Shown one piece after another: positions 25,623-34,973 of a stretch of DNA of 64,000 bases (its first letter is position 1; every line of letters starts with the position of its first letter). Below the pieces are notes generated by a model. That model worked only from the letters and a program-made list of their open reading frames with translations. It searched no databases and was not told the DNA's origin. Made by a program: the position numbers and the translations under genes. Source of the stretch: Bryobacteraceae bacterium (lineage in GTDB: Bacteria; Acidobacteriota; Terriglobia; Bryobacterales; Bryobacteraceae); the NCBI GenBank assembly GCA_029975915.1, contig JARKOC010000248.1:77433-141432 (forward strand), in the 5' to 3' direction.

Positions 25623-28340
25623 ATGATTCACCAGCCGATACTGCGGGCAGTCGTGGCAGCGGCGCTGGTCTGCGCCGTCTGGGGGCAGCAGCGCCAGACG
25701 CCGGCGATGGAGTTCCGCGCCCCGGCAGGCGAACGGGCGGCGGCCCGGCGAGTCGGCGCGGAGAGCATATTGCCGGGGGGGCGGATGATCGAACCGCTCG
25801 GCCGCCAATACGCCACTGGACCGGGGGCATTCGGCCTGGCGATCTCGCCCGACGGCAAGTACGCCGTCACCGCCGACGGAGGCCCAGACCGCTATTCGCT
25901 GACCATCCTCGACATGACTCAGGACCAGTGGCGTCTGTCGCGGCTCGAAGCCAAGCGCAGGAACGATAAAGCCGTCGCGGGCGACGAGGACGACTGGCGT
26001 AGCGTCTTTCTAGGTCTGGCGTGGGAGGACGGAACAAAGCTTTTTGCTTCCGAGGGAAACTCAGGGCGCGTGCGGCACGTGGCCATCCCCTCCGGGCGGC
26101 TACTTGGGCACTTCGAACTCAACGACCCTCAGTGGAAAGACTCCTATGCCGCCGACATCGCTTACGACGGCGAACGCAAGATCCTCTATGTCGCCGACCA
26201 GGCGAATTTCCGCGTCGCCGTGTTCAGCGCCCGGACTCGAAAGCTGCTCACCAGCGTCAAGGCGGGGCGGCTTCCTTTCAAGATGGCTCTCTCGCCCGAT
26301 TGCAGGCGGCTGTACGTGACGAATCTGGGCATGTTCGAATACAAGGCTCTCCCCGGTGTATTGAAGGACGATCCTGTCGGGACCGGCCTGCCCTTCCCGG
26401 CGTTCGGGTTTCCATCGGAGGAAGCGGCCAAGGGTGTCCGGCGCGAAACGGCGCGGGGCCCCGTCGAAGTGCCCGGTCTAGGCGACCCGAACGTGCCGGA
26501 ATCGAACTCGCTGGCCGTCGTCGACGTCAGCGAGCCAGAAAAAGCGAAGCTCATCGCCATGGTCCGCACGGGCGAGCCTTTCGGCCAAAGGTCTCTGGGT
26601 GGATCGTCTCCGGCGGGCGTGATCGCCACGGCGAATGATGTTTATGTAGCCAACGGAAACCAGGATTCCATCAGTGTTGTGGATGCGGTGACGCTGCGCG
26701 TGCGGGCGACAATCCTCCTGAGAATCCCCCGGCTGGAGGAGTTCAGAGGCATCCTGCCGCTGGGCATGGCAATCGATGCGGATAATGGCCGGCTCATGGT
26801 AGCCGAAGCCGGCATCAACGCGGTGGGTGTCATCGACATGGCATCGAACAAGGTGATCGGGCACCTGCCGGTGGGGTGGTTCCCGACGTCAGTAGCATTG
26901 CACAAAGGGCAGGTGTTTGTGGCCAGCGCAAAGGGGCATGGCACAGGTCCGAACGCCAGCAAAACCGGTCGGTTGGAAGAGAGCTTCCAGGGCATGATGC
27001 GGCGCGGCACCATCAGCGTCTTCCCTGTGCCGATGCCAAGGGCCCTGCCCATCCACACGGGCCGGGTGATGAGCCTCAATGGCTTCGTGCGCAGTCTGGT
27101 GAGATCGCCCCAAATGCCGATTGACGTCCATCACGTGGTTCTCATCGTCAAGGAGAACCGGACCTACGACGAAGTCTTCGGCGACCGCGAAGAGGCGTCC
27201 AACGGGCCGTTGCGCGGCGCTCCCGAGCTCGCCAGGCTGGGCCGAAGCGCGCAGGTGAAGCAGCCGCCCGGTGAACTCAAGACCCGCATCTACAAAAACT
27301 TCTATAACCTGACGCCCAACCATCACTCGCTGGCCGAGCGATTCTCGTTCAGCGACAATTTCTATGCCGACTCCGAAGTGTCGGTGGACGGGCACCACTG
27401 GCTGGTCGGATCCTACCCGAACGCCTGGACCGAGACTTCGCTCATGGCCAGCTACGGCGGCCAGAAGGACTTCCGTTTCCCCACCAGCGCTCCGGGACGG
27501 CTCGCTTTCGCCCAGTCGAACTCGAGCCTGCATCCCGAGGAGCAACTCGAGGCCGGCGCGCTCTGGCACCACCTTGAACGCAACGGAATCAGTTTCCGCA
27601 ACTTCGGCGAAGGCTTCGAATTGGCCGGCGTGGTCGAGGATCCCGGTGAAAAACCGACCGGCGCCCGCTTCGTCACCAACGTTCCCATGCCCGATCCGCT
27701 CTTCCGGAACACGTCGCGCGAGTATCCCGGTTACAACATGAACATCCCGGATCAATACCGCGCCGATCAGTTCATCAAAGAGATAGAGGAGCGCTACGTC
27801 AAGCCGGGCAGGGAACTGCCTCGATTCATCTACATCCATCTCCCCAACGACCACATGACAAAGGCTAGGCCGGCGGATGGTTACCCGTTTGAGGTCTCTT
27901 ACACCGCCGACAACGACTATGCGCTGGGCCGGATCGTCGAATACCTTTCGCATTCGCCATGGTGGAAACAGATGGCGATCTTTGTGACCGAGGACGATGC
28001 GCAGGGCGGCGTGGACCACGTTGACAGCCACCGGACGGTGTTCCTGGCGGTGAGCCCCTGGGCAAAACGCAACTACGCCTCCCGAGTCAATTCAAGCTTC
28101 CCAGGACTGCTGAAGACCATTTTCCGCTTGCTCGGAATCCCGCCCCTGAACCTCTATGACGCCGCCGCGACCGATCTATCGGACGTCTTCACCTCCGCCC
28201 CGGATTTCCGCCCCTTCAAAGCGGTCCGGCCAGACCCCGACATCCTGGTTCCCGAGCAGGTCAAAGACCCCTTGGACCCGCAGCCCCAGCCCGCCATGGA
28301 TGCCCCGGCCTACCTGCGCGAACAACACCGCCGCCAGTGA
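25623..28340 (+). CDS. YncE-like beta-propeller fused to a phosphoesterase domain
   Basis: The chosen start (ATG at 25623, MIHQPILRAVVAAALVCAVWGQ) gives a signal peptide; a TTG at 25602 is a weaker choice. Residues about 60-470 form YVTN-type propeller repeats, for example KILYVADQANFRVAVFSARTR and DVYVANGNQDSISVVDAVTLRV. From about 495 a phosphoesterase domain begins, with IVKENRTYDEVFGD, and includes SDNFYADSEVSVDGHHWL and TEDDAQGGVDHVDSHR. The fold is that of alkaline phosphatase/phospholipase-C-like enzymes. Substrate unknown. Total length is about 905 residues, secreted or periplasmic. Confidence 0.83.
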   Translation: MIHQPILRAVVAAALVCAVWGQQRQTPAMEFRAPAGERAAARRVGAESILPGGRMIEPLGRQYATGPGAFGLAISPDGKYAVTADGGPDRYSLTILDMTQDQWRLSRLEAKRRNDKAVAGDEDDWRSVFLGLAWEDGTKLFASEGNSGRVRHVAIPSGRLLGHFELNDPQWKDSYAADIAYDGERKILYVADQANFRVAVFSARTRKLLTSVKAGRLPFKMALSPDCRRLYVTNLGMFEYKALPGVLKDDPVGTGLPFPAFGFPSEEAAKGVRRETARGPVEVPGLGDPNVPESNSLAVVDVSEPEKAKLIAMVRTGEPFGQRSLGGSSPAGVIATANDVYVANGNQDSISVVDAVTLRVRATILLRIPRLEEFRGILPLGMAIDADNGRLMVAEAGINAVGVIDMASNKVIGHLPVGWFPTSVALHKGQVFVASAKGHGTGPNASKTGRLEESFQGMMRRGTISVFPVPMPRALPIHTGRVMSLNGFVRSLVRSPQMPIDVHHVVLIVKENRTYDEVFGDREEASNGPLRGAPELARLGRSAQVKQPPGELKTRIYKNFYNLTPNHHSLAERFSFSDNFYADSEVSVDGHHWLVGSYPNAWTETSLMASYGGQKDFRFPTSAPGRLAFAQSNSSLHPEEQLEAGALWHHLERNGISFRNFGEGFELAGVVEDPGEKPTGARFVTNVPMPDPLFRNTSREYPGYNMNIPDQYRADQFIKEIEERYVKPGRELPRFIYIHLPNDHMTKARPADGYPFEVSYTADNDYALGRIVEYLSHSPWWKQMAIFVTEDDAQGGVDHVDSHRTVFLAVSPWAKRNYASRVNSSFPGLLKTIFRLLGIPPLNLYDAAATDLSDVFTSAPDFRPFKAVRPDPDILVPEQVKDPLDPQPQPAMDAPAYLREQHRRQ

Positions 28341-28378
28341 GGACTGTAGTACACTGTGGATTAGGCGAATCACACCTG

Positions 28379-28400
28379 GTGGGCGCAAGCCCACTTTTTT
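28379..28400 (+). terminator. Terminator-like hairpin before rimP
   Basis: A 6-bp stem (GTGGGC/GCCCAC, 28379-28384 with 28389-28394) closed by a GCAA tetraloop is followed by six T residues. This is a textbook intrinsic terminator shape, placed 39 bp after the phosphoesterase stop and 31 bp before the rimP start. It can end the upstream transcript. If the rimP promoter lies before it, it could instead act as an attenuator. Confidence 0.75.
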
Positions 28401-28431
28401 ATTGACGCCTGCCTTGACCGGTGAGCACGCG

Positions 28432-28911
28432 ATGTCCGGCACGGAAAGACAAAACTGGATCGACCAGGTGACTCAGATTGCTGAGCGCGCCGTCGCGCGC
28501 GAAGGCATGGAGTTGTGGTCGGTGGAGTGTGCCGGTGTTGGCAAGTCGCGGGTTGTGCGGATCTACATCGACAAGCCCGGCGGGGTGACGCACGCCGATT
28601 GCGAGCTGATCTCCGAGCAGGTGGGCGCGATGCTGGACGTCGAGGATGCAGTTCCCGGGCGCTCGTACCATCTGGAGATATCCAGCCCCGGCGTCGAGCG
28701 GAAACTGCGCCATGAGGGCGATTTCAGAAGGTATCAAGGGGAGAAGGCGCGCGTCTCGCTCCGCGAGCCCGTCAACGGCCAACGGCGGTTCGAAGGACGG
28801 ATCTCCGGAGTGGGCGAAGACGGCGTGATCACCCTTCAAACCGGGGAAACATCGTCTATCCGGTTCAGGATGGACGAAATCGACAAAGCAAATTTGAAGT
28901 TTGATTGGTAA
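28432..28911 (+). CDS. rimP: Ribosome maturation factor RimP
   Basis: The start at 28432 gives 159 residues, the family length; the frame extends upstream without support. The N-terminal domain shows AREGMELWSVECAG and VVRIYIDKPGGVTHADCELISEQVGAML, the C-terminal domain SYHLEISSPGVERKLRHEGDF, all typical of RimP. It assists 30S subunit maturation. It leads the rimP-nusA-infB-ylxP-rbfA cluster, a conserved translation/transcription operon. The C-terminal SH3-like part ends IDKANLKFDW. Confidence 0.95.
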   Translation: MSGTERQNWIDQVTQIAERAVAREGMELWSVECAGVGKSRVVRIYIDKPGGVTHADCELISEQVGAMLDVEDAVPGRSYHLEISSPGVERKLRHEGDFRRYQGEKARVSLREPVNGQRRFEGRISGVGEDGVITLQTGETSSIRFRMDEIDKANLKFDW

Positions 28912-28959
28912 GAGTTCCCAAAGGGGGCTCAAAACCGGCGCTAAAGGAGAGCGAAGAGC

Positions 28960-30444
28960 TTGGCTTCCATTTATCAGTCCATCGAAATCCTGAGCAAGGA
29001 GAAGGGGATCGATCCGCAGATCGTGCTGGACGCGGTCAAGGATGCGATGCTCGTCGCGGCGCGCAAGCAGTTCCGGACCGAGGAAGAACTGGCGGCGGAC
29101 TTCGACCCCAAAACCGGCGCGATCACCATCTTTGTTGTGAAACAGGTGGTTGACGAGGTGACCGAACCTCTCAACCAGATCACCCTCGAAGATGCGCGCG
29201 CCATCGACCCGGCGGCTGAGCCGGGCGGACAGGTGCGGATCGCGCGGCCGACCGAAGCCTTGGGCCGCATCTCGGCGCAAACGGCTAAACAGGTGATCTT
29301 GCAAAAGGTCCGCGAAGCCGAGCGCGAAAATGTCTTCGCCGAGTACTCCAACCGCGTCGGCGACCTGGTGAATTGTGTCATCAAGCGCATCGAAGGACAG
29401 GACCTGGTTGTCGACCTGGGCAAGACCGAGGCGCGGCTGCCGAAGAAGGAGCAATCCAGGCTTGAATCGTTCAGTATCGGCGAACGTGTGCGCTGCGTCA
29501 TCAAGTCCGTTGAAAAGACCGGCAAGAACGCCGGTGTCACCGTCTCCAGGGCCGCTGCCGAATTCGTCATGCGCCTGTTCGAGCAGGAAGTGCCGGAGAT
29601 CTATGACGGTACGGTGATCATCCGCGGCTGCGCGCGGGAAGCGGGTGAGAGAACCAAGATCGCGGTGCTCAGCAGGGACCGCGACGTGGATTGCGTCGGC
29701 GCCTGCGTCGGCATGAAGGGGATGCGTGTGCAGTCGATCATCCGCGAGCTGCGCGGTGAGAAGATCGACATCATCGAATTCTCGGAGGATCCGGCCCTGT
29801 TCGCCACTCATGCGCTGAGTCCCGCACGGATAGCCCGCGTGACCATCCTTGATTCGCAGGAGCGGCACATGGAAGTGATCGTGGAGGACGCCCAGTTGTC
29901 GCTCGCCATCGGCAAGAAGGGCCAGAACGTCCGGCTCGCCGCAAAGTTGATGGGCTGGAAGATCGACATCAAGACTGAAGAGGAGAAGCGGCAGGAAGTG
30001 GAAGCGGCGATGAACTCGATGGCTGCCACTCCGCTTTCGATCCTCTCGCCGTTCGGCTTGTCCGAGGCTGCGCTGGATGCGTTGCTCGCCGGCGGTGTGG
30101 CGACTGTGGAAAAAGTCGGGTCGATGACCCCGGAGGAATTGGAAGGCATCGACGGCGTGTCGGCGGAGATGATCCACGAAGTGGTGGTCTCGGTGAACGC
30201 TTACTACAGCCAGCCTGATGCCGGCGCGGCACAGCCAGGCGTTCAGGAGCCCGCAACTGCGATGGAGGCTCCGCCAGCTGTGGAAGAAGGCGCCGCGCAG
30301 GAAGAGCCTGCGGGTGAGGCGCCGGCCGGGCTTCAGGCGGCTGAAACTGAAGTGGTTGACAATGCCCCGCAACCGGTTGAAGGGCCGGAAGCTGATGAAT
30401 CTGGTACGATGGGAACCGCGGGTCTTGTCGGCGAACAATCCTGA
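28960..30444 (+). CDS. nusA: Transcription termination/antitermination factor NusA
   Basis: The start is a TTG at 28960 with an AAGGAGA ribosome site about 9 bp before it; no ATG fits. The protein (494 residues) has the N-terminal RNA-polymerase-binding domain (IEILSKEKGIDPQIVLDAVKDAML), an S1 domain (about residue 135-200), two KH domains (GMRVQSIIRELRGEKIDIIEFS and LSLAIGKKGQNVRLAAKL) and a C-terminal helix-hairpin region followed by an acidic alanine/glutamate tail. NusA binds RNA polymerase and controls pausing, termination and rRNA antitermination. Confidence 0.95.
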   Translation: MASIYQSIEILSKEKGIDPQIVLDAVKDAMLVAARKQFRTEEELAADFDPKTGAITIFVVKQVVDEVTEPLNQITLEDARAIDPAAEPGGQVRIARPTEALGRISAQTAKQVILQKVREAERENVFAEYSNRVGDLVNCVIKRIEGQDLVVDLGKTEARLPKKEQSRLESFSIGERVRCVIKSVEKTGKNAGVTVSRAAAEFVMRLFEQEVPEIYDGTVIIRGCAREAGERTKIAVLSRDRDVDCVGACVGMKGMRVQSIIRELRGEKIDIIEFSEDPALFATHALSPARIARVTILDSQERHMEVIVEDAQLSLAIGKKGQNVRLAAKLMGWKIDIKTEEEKRQEVEAAMNSMAATPLSILSPFGLSEAALDALLAGGVATVEKVGSMTPEELEGIDGVSAEMIHEVVVSVNAYYSQPDAGAAQPGVQEPATAMEAPPAVEEGAAQEEPAGEAPAGLQAAETEVVDNAPQPVEGPEADESGTMGTAGLVGEQS

Positions 30445-30539
30445 CGGAATCCATTTGACCATGGTCGTGTGCCGCGAGGAGTAGACAAGGCAGGCCCCGG
30501 GTCCGCCGCTGCGCGGTGTGACTGAAGACGTCCGAATAT

Positions 30540-33500
30540 ATGAAGAAGACCCGTATCAACGAACTGGCAAGAGAACTCGAGGTTAAACCCGGAGTCCTGC
30601 TCGATATCCTTCATGAGATGGGTCATGGGGACAAGAAGACCCACTCCAGTTCGATTGACGAGGACGTCGCGGAGGAGTTGCGAAGACGCGTGCAATTGAT
30701 TGATGTCCGCCCCGCTCAGGGGCAAGGCTCCCAAAAAGCGGCCACCTCCGGCGGCGAGGGCGAAAAACCGGCAAAGCCAACGCGGCCAGCTTCCGCGGAG
30801 GGACATGAGGAATCTCCAGCGCCAACAGCAATGGCGGAGGCGCTCCAAACGTCTTCCAAGCCGGATGCCAAGGAGGCGAAGGAGGAGAAAGCTCCTCTGC
30901 CTGAGGTCCCGCCGGGCCATGCCAGGGCTGTTCCCATCAGGCCGCCGCTCGCCGTTCCAGGCGGACTGCGAAGCATCCCCGTTCCGCCGGCGCACCATGC
31001 GCCGTCGATCCCAATCCCCGCCAAAACCGTGGTTCACCATACGCCTGTCCCGGCTGCGGTGGAACAGAAACCGGCCGCGCCGGCCGTCAAGCCTGCGGCT
31101 CCTCCCGCTCCCGCCCGCCCCGCTCCGAGCCCAGCCCCGGCCACGCCCGCATCTCGTGTAGAAACCAAAACGCCGGCGGCTTCAGCGCCGGCTCTCCCCT
31201 CTGCGACAGCCGCTCCGGCCCGCCCCTCTGTGCCAGCCGCTCCGGCCCGCCCCTCCGTGCCAGCCGCTCCGGCCCCTGCGCCTGCTCCTGCAAGACCCAT
31301 TCTGAGATCCACTCCGATTGCTCAACAGCCCGCCGCCCCTGCTCCGGCGCCGCCTCCCGCGCCTGTTGCGCCGGTTGCGCCAGCGGCGACGGCCCAGCCA
31401 GCCTCATGCGCGCCCGCCGTGCCGGCTCCGCCTGTTCCCAAAATCCCTGCGCCGCCTCGCGCTCCGAGACCTGGCCAGATCATCTCGGGCCCCCGCCAGC
31501 CGCTTCCGGGTGGGGAATTGCCCCGGCCAGCGGTAGTGACCCCTGGGCGGCCACGGCCGGATGCCCCCAGGCAAGCCGCTCCGGGCGCGCCGAGGATTCC
31601 CCAGCCTCCGTCCCATCCGCATCTCGCACCCCAGCAGCGGCAACCGCTCGCCGGGCAGCCTGTATCACGGCCTGTCGTGCCGCCGCGGCCCGATCTCGTA
31701 GCCAGATTGCAGGCTCAAAGCCTGCCCAAGGCCATGCCTGGACAGCCGCCTGCTGCCAGGCCCGGAGTGCCCATGCCGGGTCAGCCGATCTATCAGGGAC
31801 CTCCCAGGCGCGGGCCCGGGCAGCCGATGCAGGCGCCCGGCCGGGCCCCGATGCGGGGCCGTGGGCCGCACCCCACATCCCCTGCGCTGGTTCCTCCTCC
31901 GCCAACTGAAGTCACCAGGCGCGACACTGGGAAGAAGCGCGCCACGCAGCGGCGCCGTGAGGAGATCGAAGGCAATCTTCGGATGAGCCCAAGCCGCCGC
32001 GAGGTGGAAACCCCGAAGGCATCCAACGTCGAGATCACCATCTCGGAAGGCATCACGGTCAAGGAATTCTCCGAAAAGCTCGGCATTCGGGCCGCCCTCG
32101 TCATCAAGCAACTGGTCGATCGCAAGATCTTTGCCACCATCAACCAGACCCTCGATGTCAAGCTGGCCCAGGATCTCGCCAAGATCTTTGGCGCCCAGGC
32201 CACGCAGATGAGCTACGAGGAGGAATCCGCCCACGGAATCCAGCAGGGCGAGGTGGAAGGCGACCGCTTCCCGCGTCCGCCTGTGGTCACGGTCATGGGC
32301 CACGTCGATCATGGCAAAACCAGCTTGCTCGACGCCATCCGCGAAACCAATGTCGCATCGCGCGAGGCCGGCGGTATCACTCAGCACATCGGCGCCTATC
32401 ACGTCGATATCAACGGCCGCAAGATCGTCTTTATCGATACGCCCGGTCACGAAGCTTTCACACGGATGCGCGCCCGCGGCGCCAAGGTGACCGACATCGT
32501 CATTCTCGTCGTCGCAGCCGATGATGGCGTCATGCCGCAGACCAGGGAAGCGATCGACCATGCCAAGGCGGCAGGTGTGCCCATCATCGTGGCCGTGAAT
32601 AAGATCGACAAGCCTGACGCCCAGCCCGAGCGGGTGAAACAGCAGTTGACCGATCTCGGCCTGATGCCCGAGGATTGGGGCGGCGACACGCCGTTTGTCC
32701 CGGTTTCGGCCAAGCAGATGCAGAATATCGACCTGCTGCTCGAAATGATTATCCTCGTCGCCGACATGCAGGAACTCAAGGGCAATCCCGCCAGGCCTGC
32801 CGTCGCCACGGTGCTCGAAGCCAAATTGGACCGGGGGCGCGGCCCGGTCGCCACCGTGCTGGTGCGCGATGGTACGCTGCGCACGGGCGATTACGTGCTA
32901 TGCGGTTCCGTGTTTAGCCGTATCCGCGCGCTTATGGGGGATCGCGGCGAGAGAGTCGACGAAGTAGGCCCCTCGATGCCAGTTGAAGTGCTCGGCCTCG
33001 ATTCGCTTCCGGAAGTCGGCGACGACCTTCAGGCCGTGACCGACCTGGCCAAGGCCCGCCAGATCGCCGAGTTTAGGGAGACCAAGACCCGCGAGATCGC
33101 CATGGCGAAGACCCGCGTGTCGCTCGAAAAGTTCCACGCTCAACTCCGTGAGGGCGAGACCAAGGAACTCAACCTCATCCTCAAGGCCGATGTCGGCGGA
33201 ACGGCGGAAGTCCTCTCCGACACGCTTCAGAAACTCTCCACTGATAAGGTCTCGATCAGGGTGATTTCGACCGGCGTCGGCGCCATCAGCGAAAGCGATG
33301 TCAACCTTGCATCGGCATCCGACGCCATCATCGTCGGCTTCAATGTGAGGCCGGAACGCAAGGCCGCCGAGCTGGCTGAGACTGAAAAGGTGGATATCCG
33401 CCTCCACACCGTCATCTATGAGTTGACCGATGAAGTCAAACGCGCCATGGTCGGCATGCTCGAACCGGTCTTCAAGGAAGTTTTCAAAGGCCGGGCAGAC

Positions 33501-33779
33501 GTGCGCGAGACGTTCCGTATCACCAAGGTTGGAACGGTCGCTGGCTGCTATGTGACCGATGGGACCATTACCCGCGATTGCGAAGTCCGGCTCCTGCGCG
33601 ACAACATCGTTGTGCACACCGGCCGCATCGACGCGCTGAAACGGTTTAAGAACGACGCCTCCGAGGTCAAGCAGGGCTTCGAATGCGGCATCAGCCTGGT
33701 CGGCTACCACGACATCAAGCCGGGCGACGTATTCGAGTGCTTCGTCAAGGAGCGCGTCGCCCAGGATTCGCTCGCCTGA
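30540..33779 (+). CDS. infB: Translation initiation factor IF-2
   Basis: The 1,079-residue protein has an N-terminal IF2N helix ([25 protein letters not shown]), a very long proline/alanine-rich linker of roughly 400 residues, a second IF2N domain ([21 protein letters not shown]) and a GTPase core. The P-loop GHVDHGKTS is near residue 585, DTPGHEAF near 633 and NKIDKP near 686, followed by the domain II-IV part ending at the usual C-terminus. IF-2 brings initiator tRNA to the 30S subunit. The linker far exceeds that of most bacteria and contains tandem 27-bp repeats. Confidence 0.97.
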   Translation: MKKTRINELARELEVKPGVLLDILHEMGHGDKKTHSSSIDEDVAEELRRRVQLIDVRPAQGQGSQKAATSGGEGEKPAKPTRPASAEGHEESPAPTAMAEALQTSSKPDAKEAKEEKAPLPEVPPGHARAVPIRPPLAVPGGLRSIPVPPAHHAPSIPIPAKTVVHHTPVPAAVEQKPAAPAVKPAAPPAPARPAPSPAPATPASRVETKTPAASAPALPSATAAPARPSVPAAPARPSVPAAPAPAPAPARPILRSTPIAQQPAAPAPAPPPAPVAPVAPAATAQPASCAPAVPAPPVPKIPAPPRAPRPGQIISGPRQPLPGGELPRPAVVTPGRPRPDAPRQAAPGAPRIPQPPSHPHLAPQQRQPLAGQPVSRPVVPPRPDLVARLQAQSLPKAMPGQPPAARPGVPMPGQPIYQGPPRRGPGQPMQAPGRAPMRGRGPHPTSPALVPPPPTEVTRRDTGKKRATQRRREEIEGNLRMSPSRREVETPKASNVEITISEGITVKEFSEKLGIRAALVIKQLVDRKIFATINQTLDVKLAQDLAKIFGAQATQMSYEEESAHGIQQGEVEGDRFPRPPVVTVMGHVDHGKTSLLDAIRETNVASREAGGITQHIGAYHVDINGRKIVFIDTPGHEAFTRMRARGAKVTDIVILVVAADDGVMPQTREAIDHAKAAGVPIIVAVNKIDKPDAQPERVKQQLTDLGLMPEDWGGDTPFVPVSAKQMQNIDLLLEMIILVADMQELKGNPARPAVATVLEAKLDRGRGPVATVLVRDGTLRTGDYVLCGSVFSRIRALMGDRGERVDEVGPSMPVEVLGLDSLPEVGDDLQAVTDLAKARQIAEFRETKTREIAMAKTRVSLEKFHAQLREGETKELNLILKADVGGTAEVLSDTLQKLSTDKVSIRVISTGVGAISESDVNLASASDAIIVGFNVRPERKAAELAETEKVDIRLHTVIYELTDEVKRAMVGMLEPVFKEVFKGRADVRETFRITKVGTVAGCYVTDGTITRDCEVRLLRDNIVVHTGRIDALKRFKNDASEVKQGFECGISLVGYHDIKPGDVFECFVKERVAQDSLA
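31209..31280 (+). repeat. Tandem 27-bp repeats inside the infB linker
   Basis: Two near-identical 27-bp units (31209-31235 and 31236-31262) and a partial third encode the repeated peptide AAPARPSVP. They sit in the proline/alanine-rich linker of IF-2 and are in frame. Such repeats expand and contract by slippage and will differ between strains. They are coding repeats, not a CRISPR array. Confidence 0.7.
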
Positions 33780-33802
33780 TTTGACGGATCGGCGGGGGTG
33801 CT

Positions 33803-34114
33803 ATGCCTGCGATAGGCGTTCTCACGCTTGAACTCCGCATGAATGATGCGCGCTCGCTCAAGGACAAGCGTCATTGGGTGAGAGGCTTGAAGGACCGTCT
33901 GCGGGCTTCGCACAACGTCTCTGTCGCCGAGATTGACGGCATCGACCTCCAGAACTACGCGGTAGTGGCGGCGGTAACGGTGTCGGCCTCGCGCGAGAAC
34001 GCCGCCAAGGTTCTCGAATCGGCGGAACGCTTGGCGGCCTCGTTTTTGGGCGCCAATCTGCTCTCGGCTGAGATTGACTGGGTGGAATCGGAAGAGGATG
34101 CGAACATCAGGTGA
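33803..34114 (+). CDS. ylxP: DUF503 / YlxP-like protein
   Basis: The 103-residue protein has the compact DUF503 pattern: AIGVLTLELRMNDARSLKDKRHWVRGLKDRL then an HNVSVAEID strand and LLSAEIDW near the end. The family is a ferredoxin-like fold of unknown exact role, found beside infB and rbfA in many Gram-positive and other bacteria, and is thought to help ribosome maturation. Its placement here agrees. The gap to infB is 23 bp and to rbfA 3 bp. Confidence 0.9.
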   Translation: MPAIGVLTLELRMNDARSLKDKRHWVRGLKDRLRASHNVSVAEIDGIDLQNYAVVAAVTVSASRENAAKVLESAERLAASFLGANLLSAEIDWVESEEDANIR

Positions 34115-34117
34115 GTC

Positions 34118-34474
34118 ATGGATGAGTTAAGGACACGGCGCGTCTCCGAAACAATGCGGGAGGAGTTGAGCGAACTGATCCGGTTCGAATCTTCCGATCC
34201 CAGGCTGGCTGAGATAGAAGTCACCGAAGTCGTCCTGTCGCCTGATGCCCGCCGCGCCGACGTTCTCGTCCGGCTGCCCCCTGACGAGCAAGCCAGGGCT
34301 GATGCCATAGCTGGTCTCGAACACGCCAAAGGCTACCTGAGGCACCAATTGGCGCAGAGGGTCGACCTTTTTCGCGCCCCGGACCTGCGTTTCGTCCCCG
34401 ATTCGCTGTTGCCGGGCGGCCAAAACCTCAGCCGGCTCCGGCGCCGGCTCCGGCGCGGCCGGCCAAGGGACTAA
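34118..34474 (+). CDS. rbfA: Ribosome-binding factor A
   Basis: The 118-residue protein opens RRVSETMREELSELIRFESSDPRLAEIEVTEV, then DARRADVLVRL and the RHQLAQRVDLFRAPDLRFVPDSLL segment, the KH-type RbfA domain. RbfA binds the immature 30S subunit and helps process 16S rRNA. It ends the translation operon here; no truB or rpsO follows. The C-terminal tail is short and arginine-rich. Confidence 0.92.
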   Translation: MDELRTRRVSETMREELSELIRFESSDPRLAEIEVTEVVLSPDARRADVLVRLPPDEQARADAIAGLEHAKGYLRHQLAQRVDLFRAPDLRFVPDSLLPGGQNLSRLRRRLRRGRPRD

Positions 34475-34946
34475 TCCGGACCCTCCCCCGCACGTCAGCC
34501 GGACCGTTGACTCGCCCAGCGTCCGTGAATCTATCCGCACGAACTGATCGCCCACCTTGCATCGACCCTCTACGTCATGCGTAAAACATCCCGGCCTCGA
34601 AACACTACGAAGTCGATCTTCTCCATCAGTACCTCCCCTTCAAAATTGGCTCCGCCGCCGCCGCGTCCAGCGAGATGTTGCCGGATACCCTATCTCCATC
34701 GACTTTGAGGACAAACCTGGCCACCGTGCCGGACTCAACTGCTTCCCGCCGAATGCCCACGCACTGCAAATCGCCATTTGACGGATCCACAAGACCCGGG
34801 ACGAGAAACCACAGTACGGCCCACGCTAGATGGCAGTTCCCGAAAACAGGAGGGCAGCGCCCGCCAAACGAACTCAATGCACCTGCAAACGATAGAAAAT
34901 AAACGTCTTGGTTGCCATCTTTCATTTCAGGTAGTAACCTAAGTAG
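34475..34946. other. Intergenic stretch with no confident gene
   Basis: I see no convincing gene in these 472 bp. A minus-strand frame from 34973 to 34626 (115 residues) ends in a VLKVDGDRVSGNISLD segment like acidobacterial secreted beta-barrel proteins, but its third-position GC is lower than its neighbours and there is no clear ribosome site. It may be a decayed gene. Short hairpins are present but none forms a clear terminator. Confidence 0.35.
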
Positions 34947-34973
34947 TTGGAATTGTCCCGGCAGAGTCACCAT
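34626..34973 (-). pseudogene. Possible decayed secreted-protein fragment
   Basis: The 115-codon frame has no recognisable start context. Its C-terminal 30 residues (RFVLKVDGDRVSGNISLD and on) resemble small beta-barrel domain proteins of this lineage, such as the one at 49196. It lacks a signal peptide, and the downstream frame appears broken. I report it only as a possible remnant. It overlaps the proposed apbE start by 27 bp on the opposite strand. Confidence 0.2.

Noticed and set aside
28399..30462. 687-codon minus-strand frame
   Set aside because: It covers rimP and nusA on the opposite strand and shows only histidine/arginine-rich shadow sequence.
31209..31280. Short CRISPR-like array
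   Set aside because: The repeats are directly adjacent, have no spacers and are in frame within infB.
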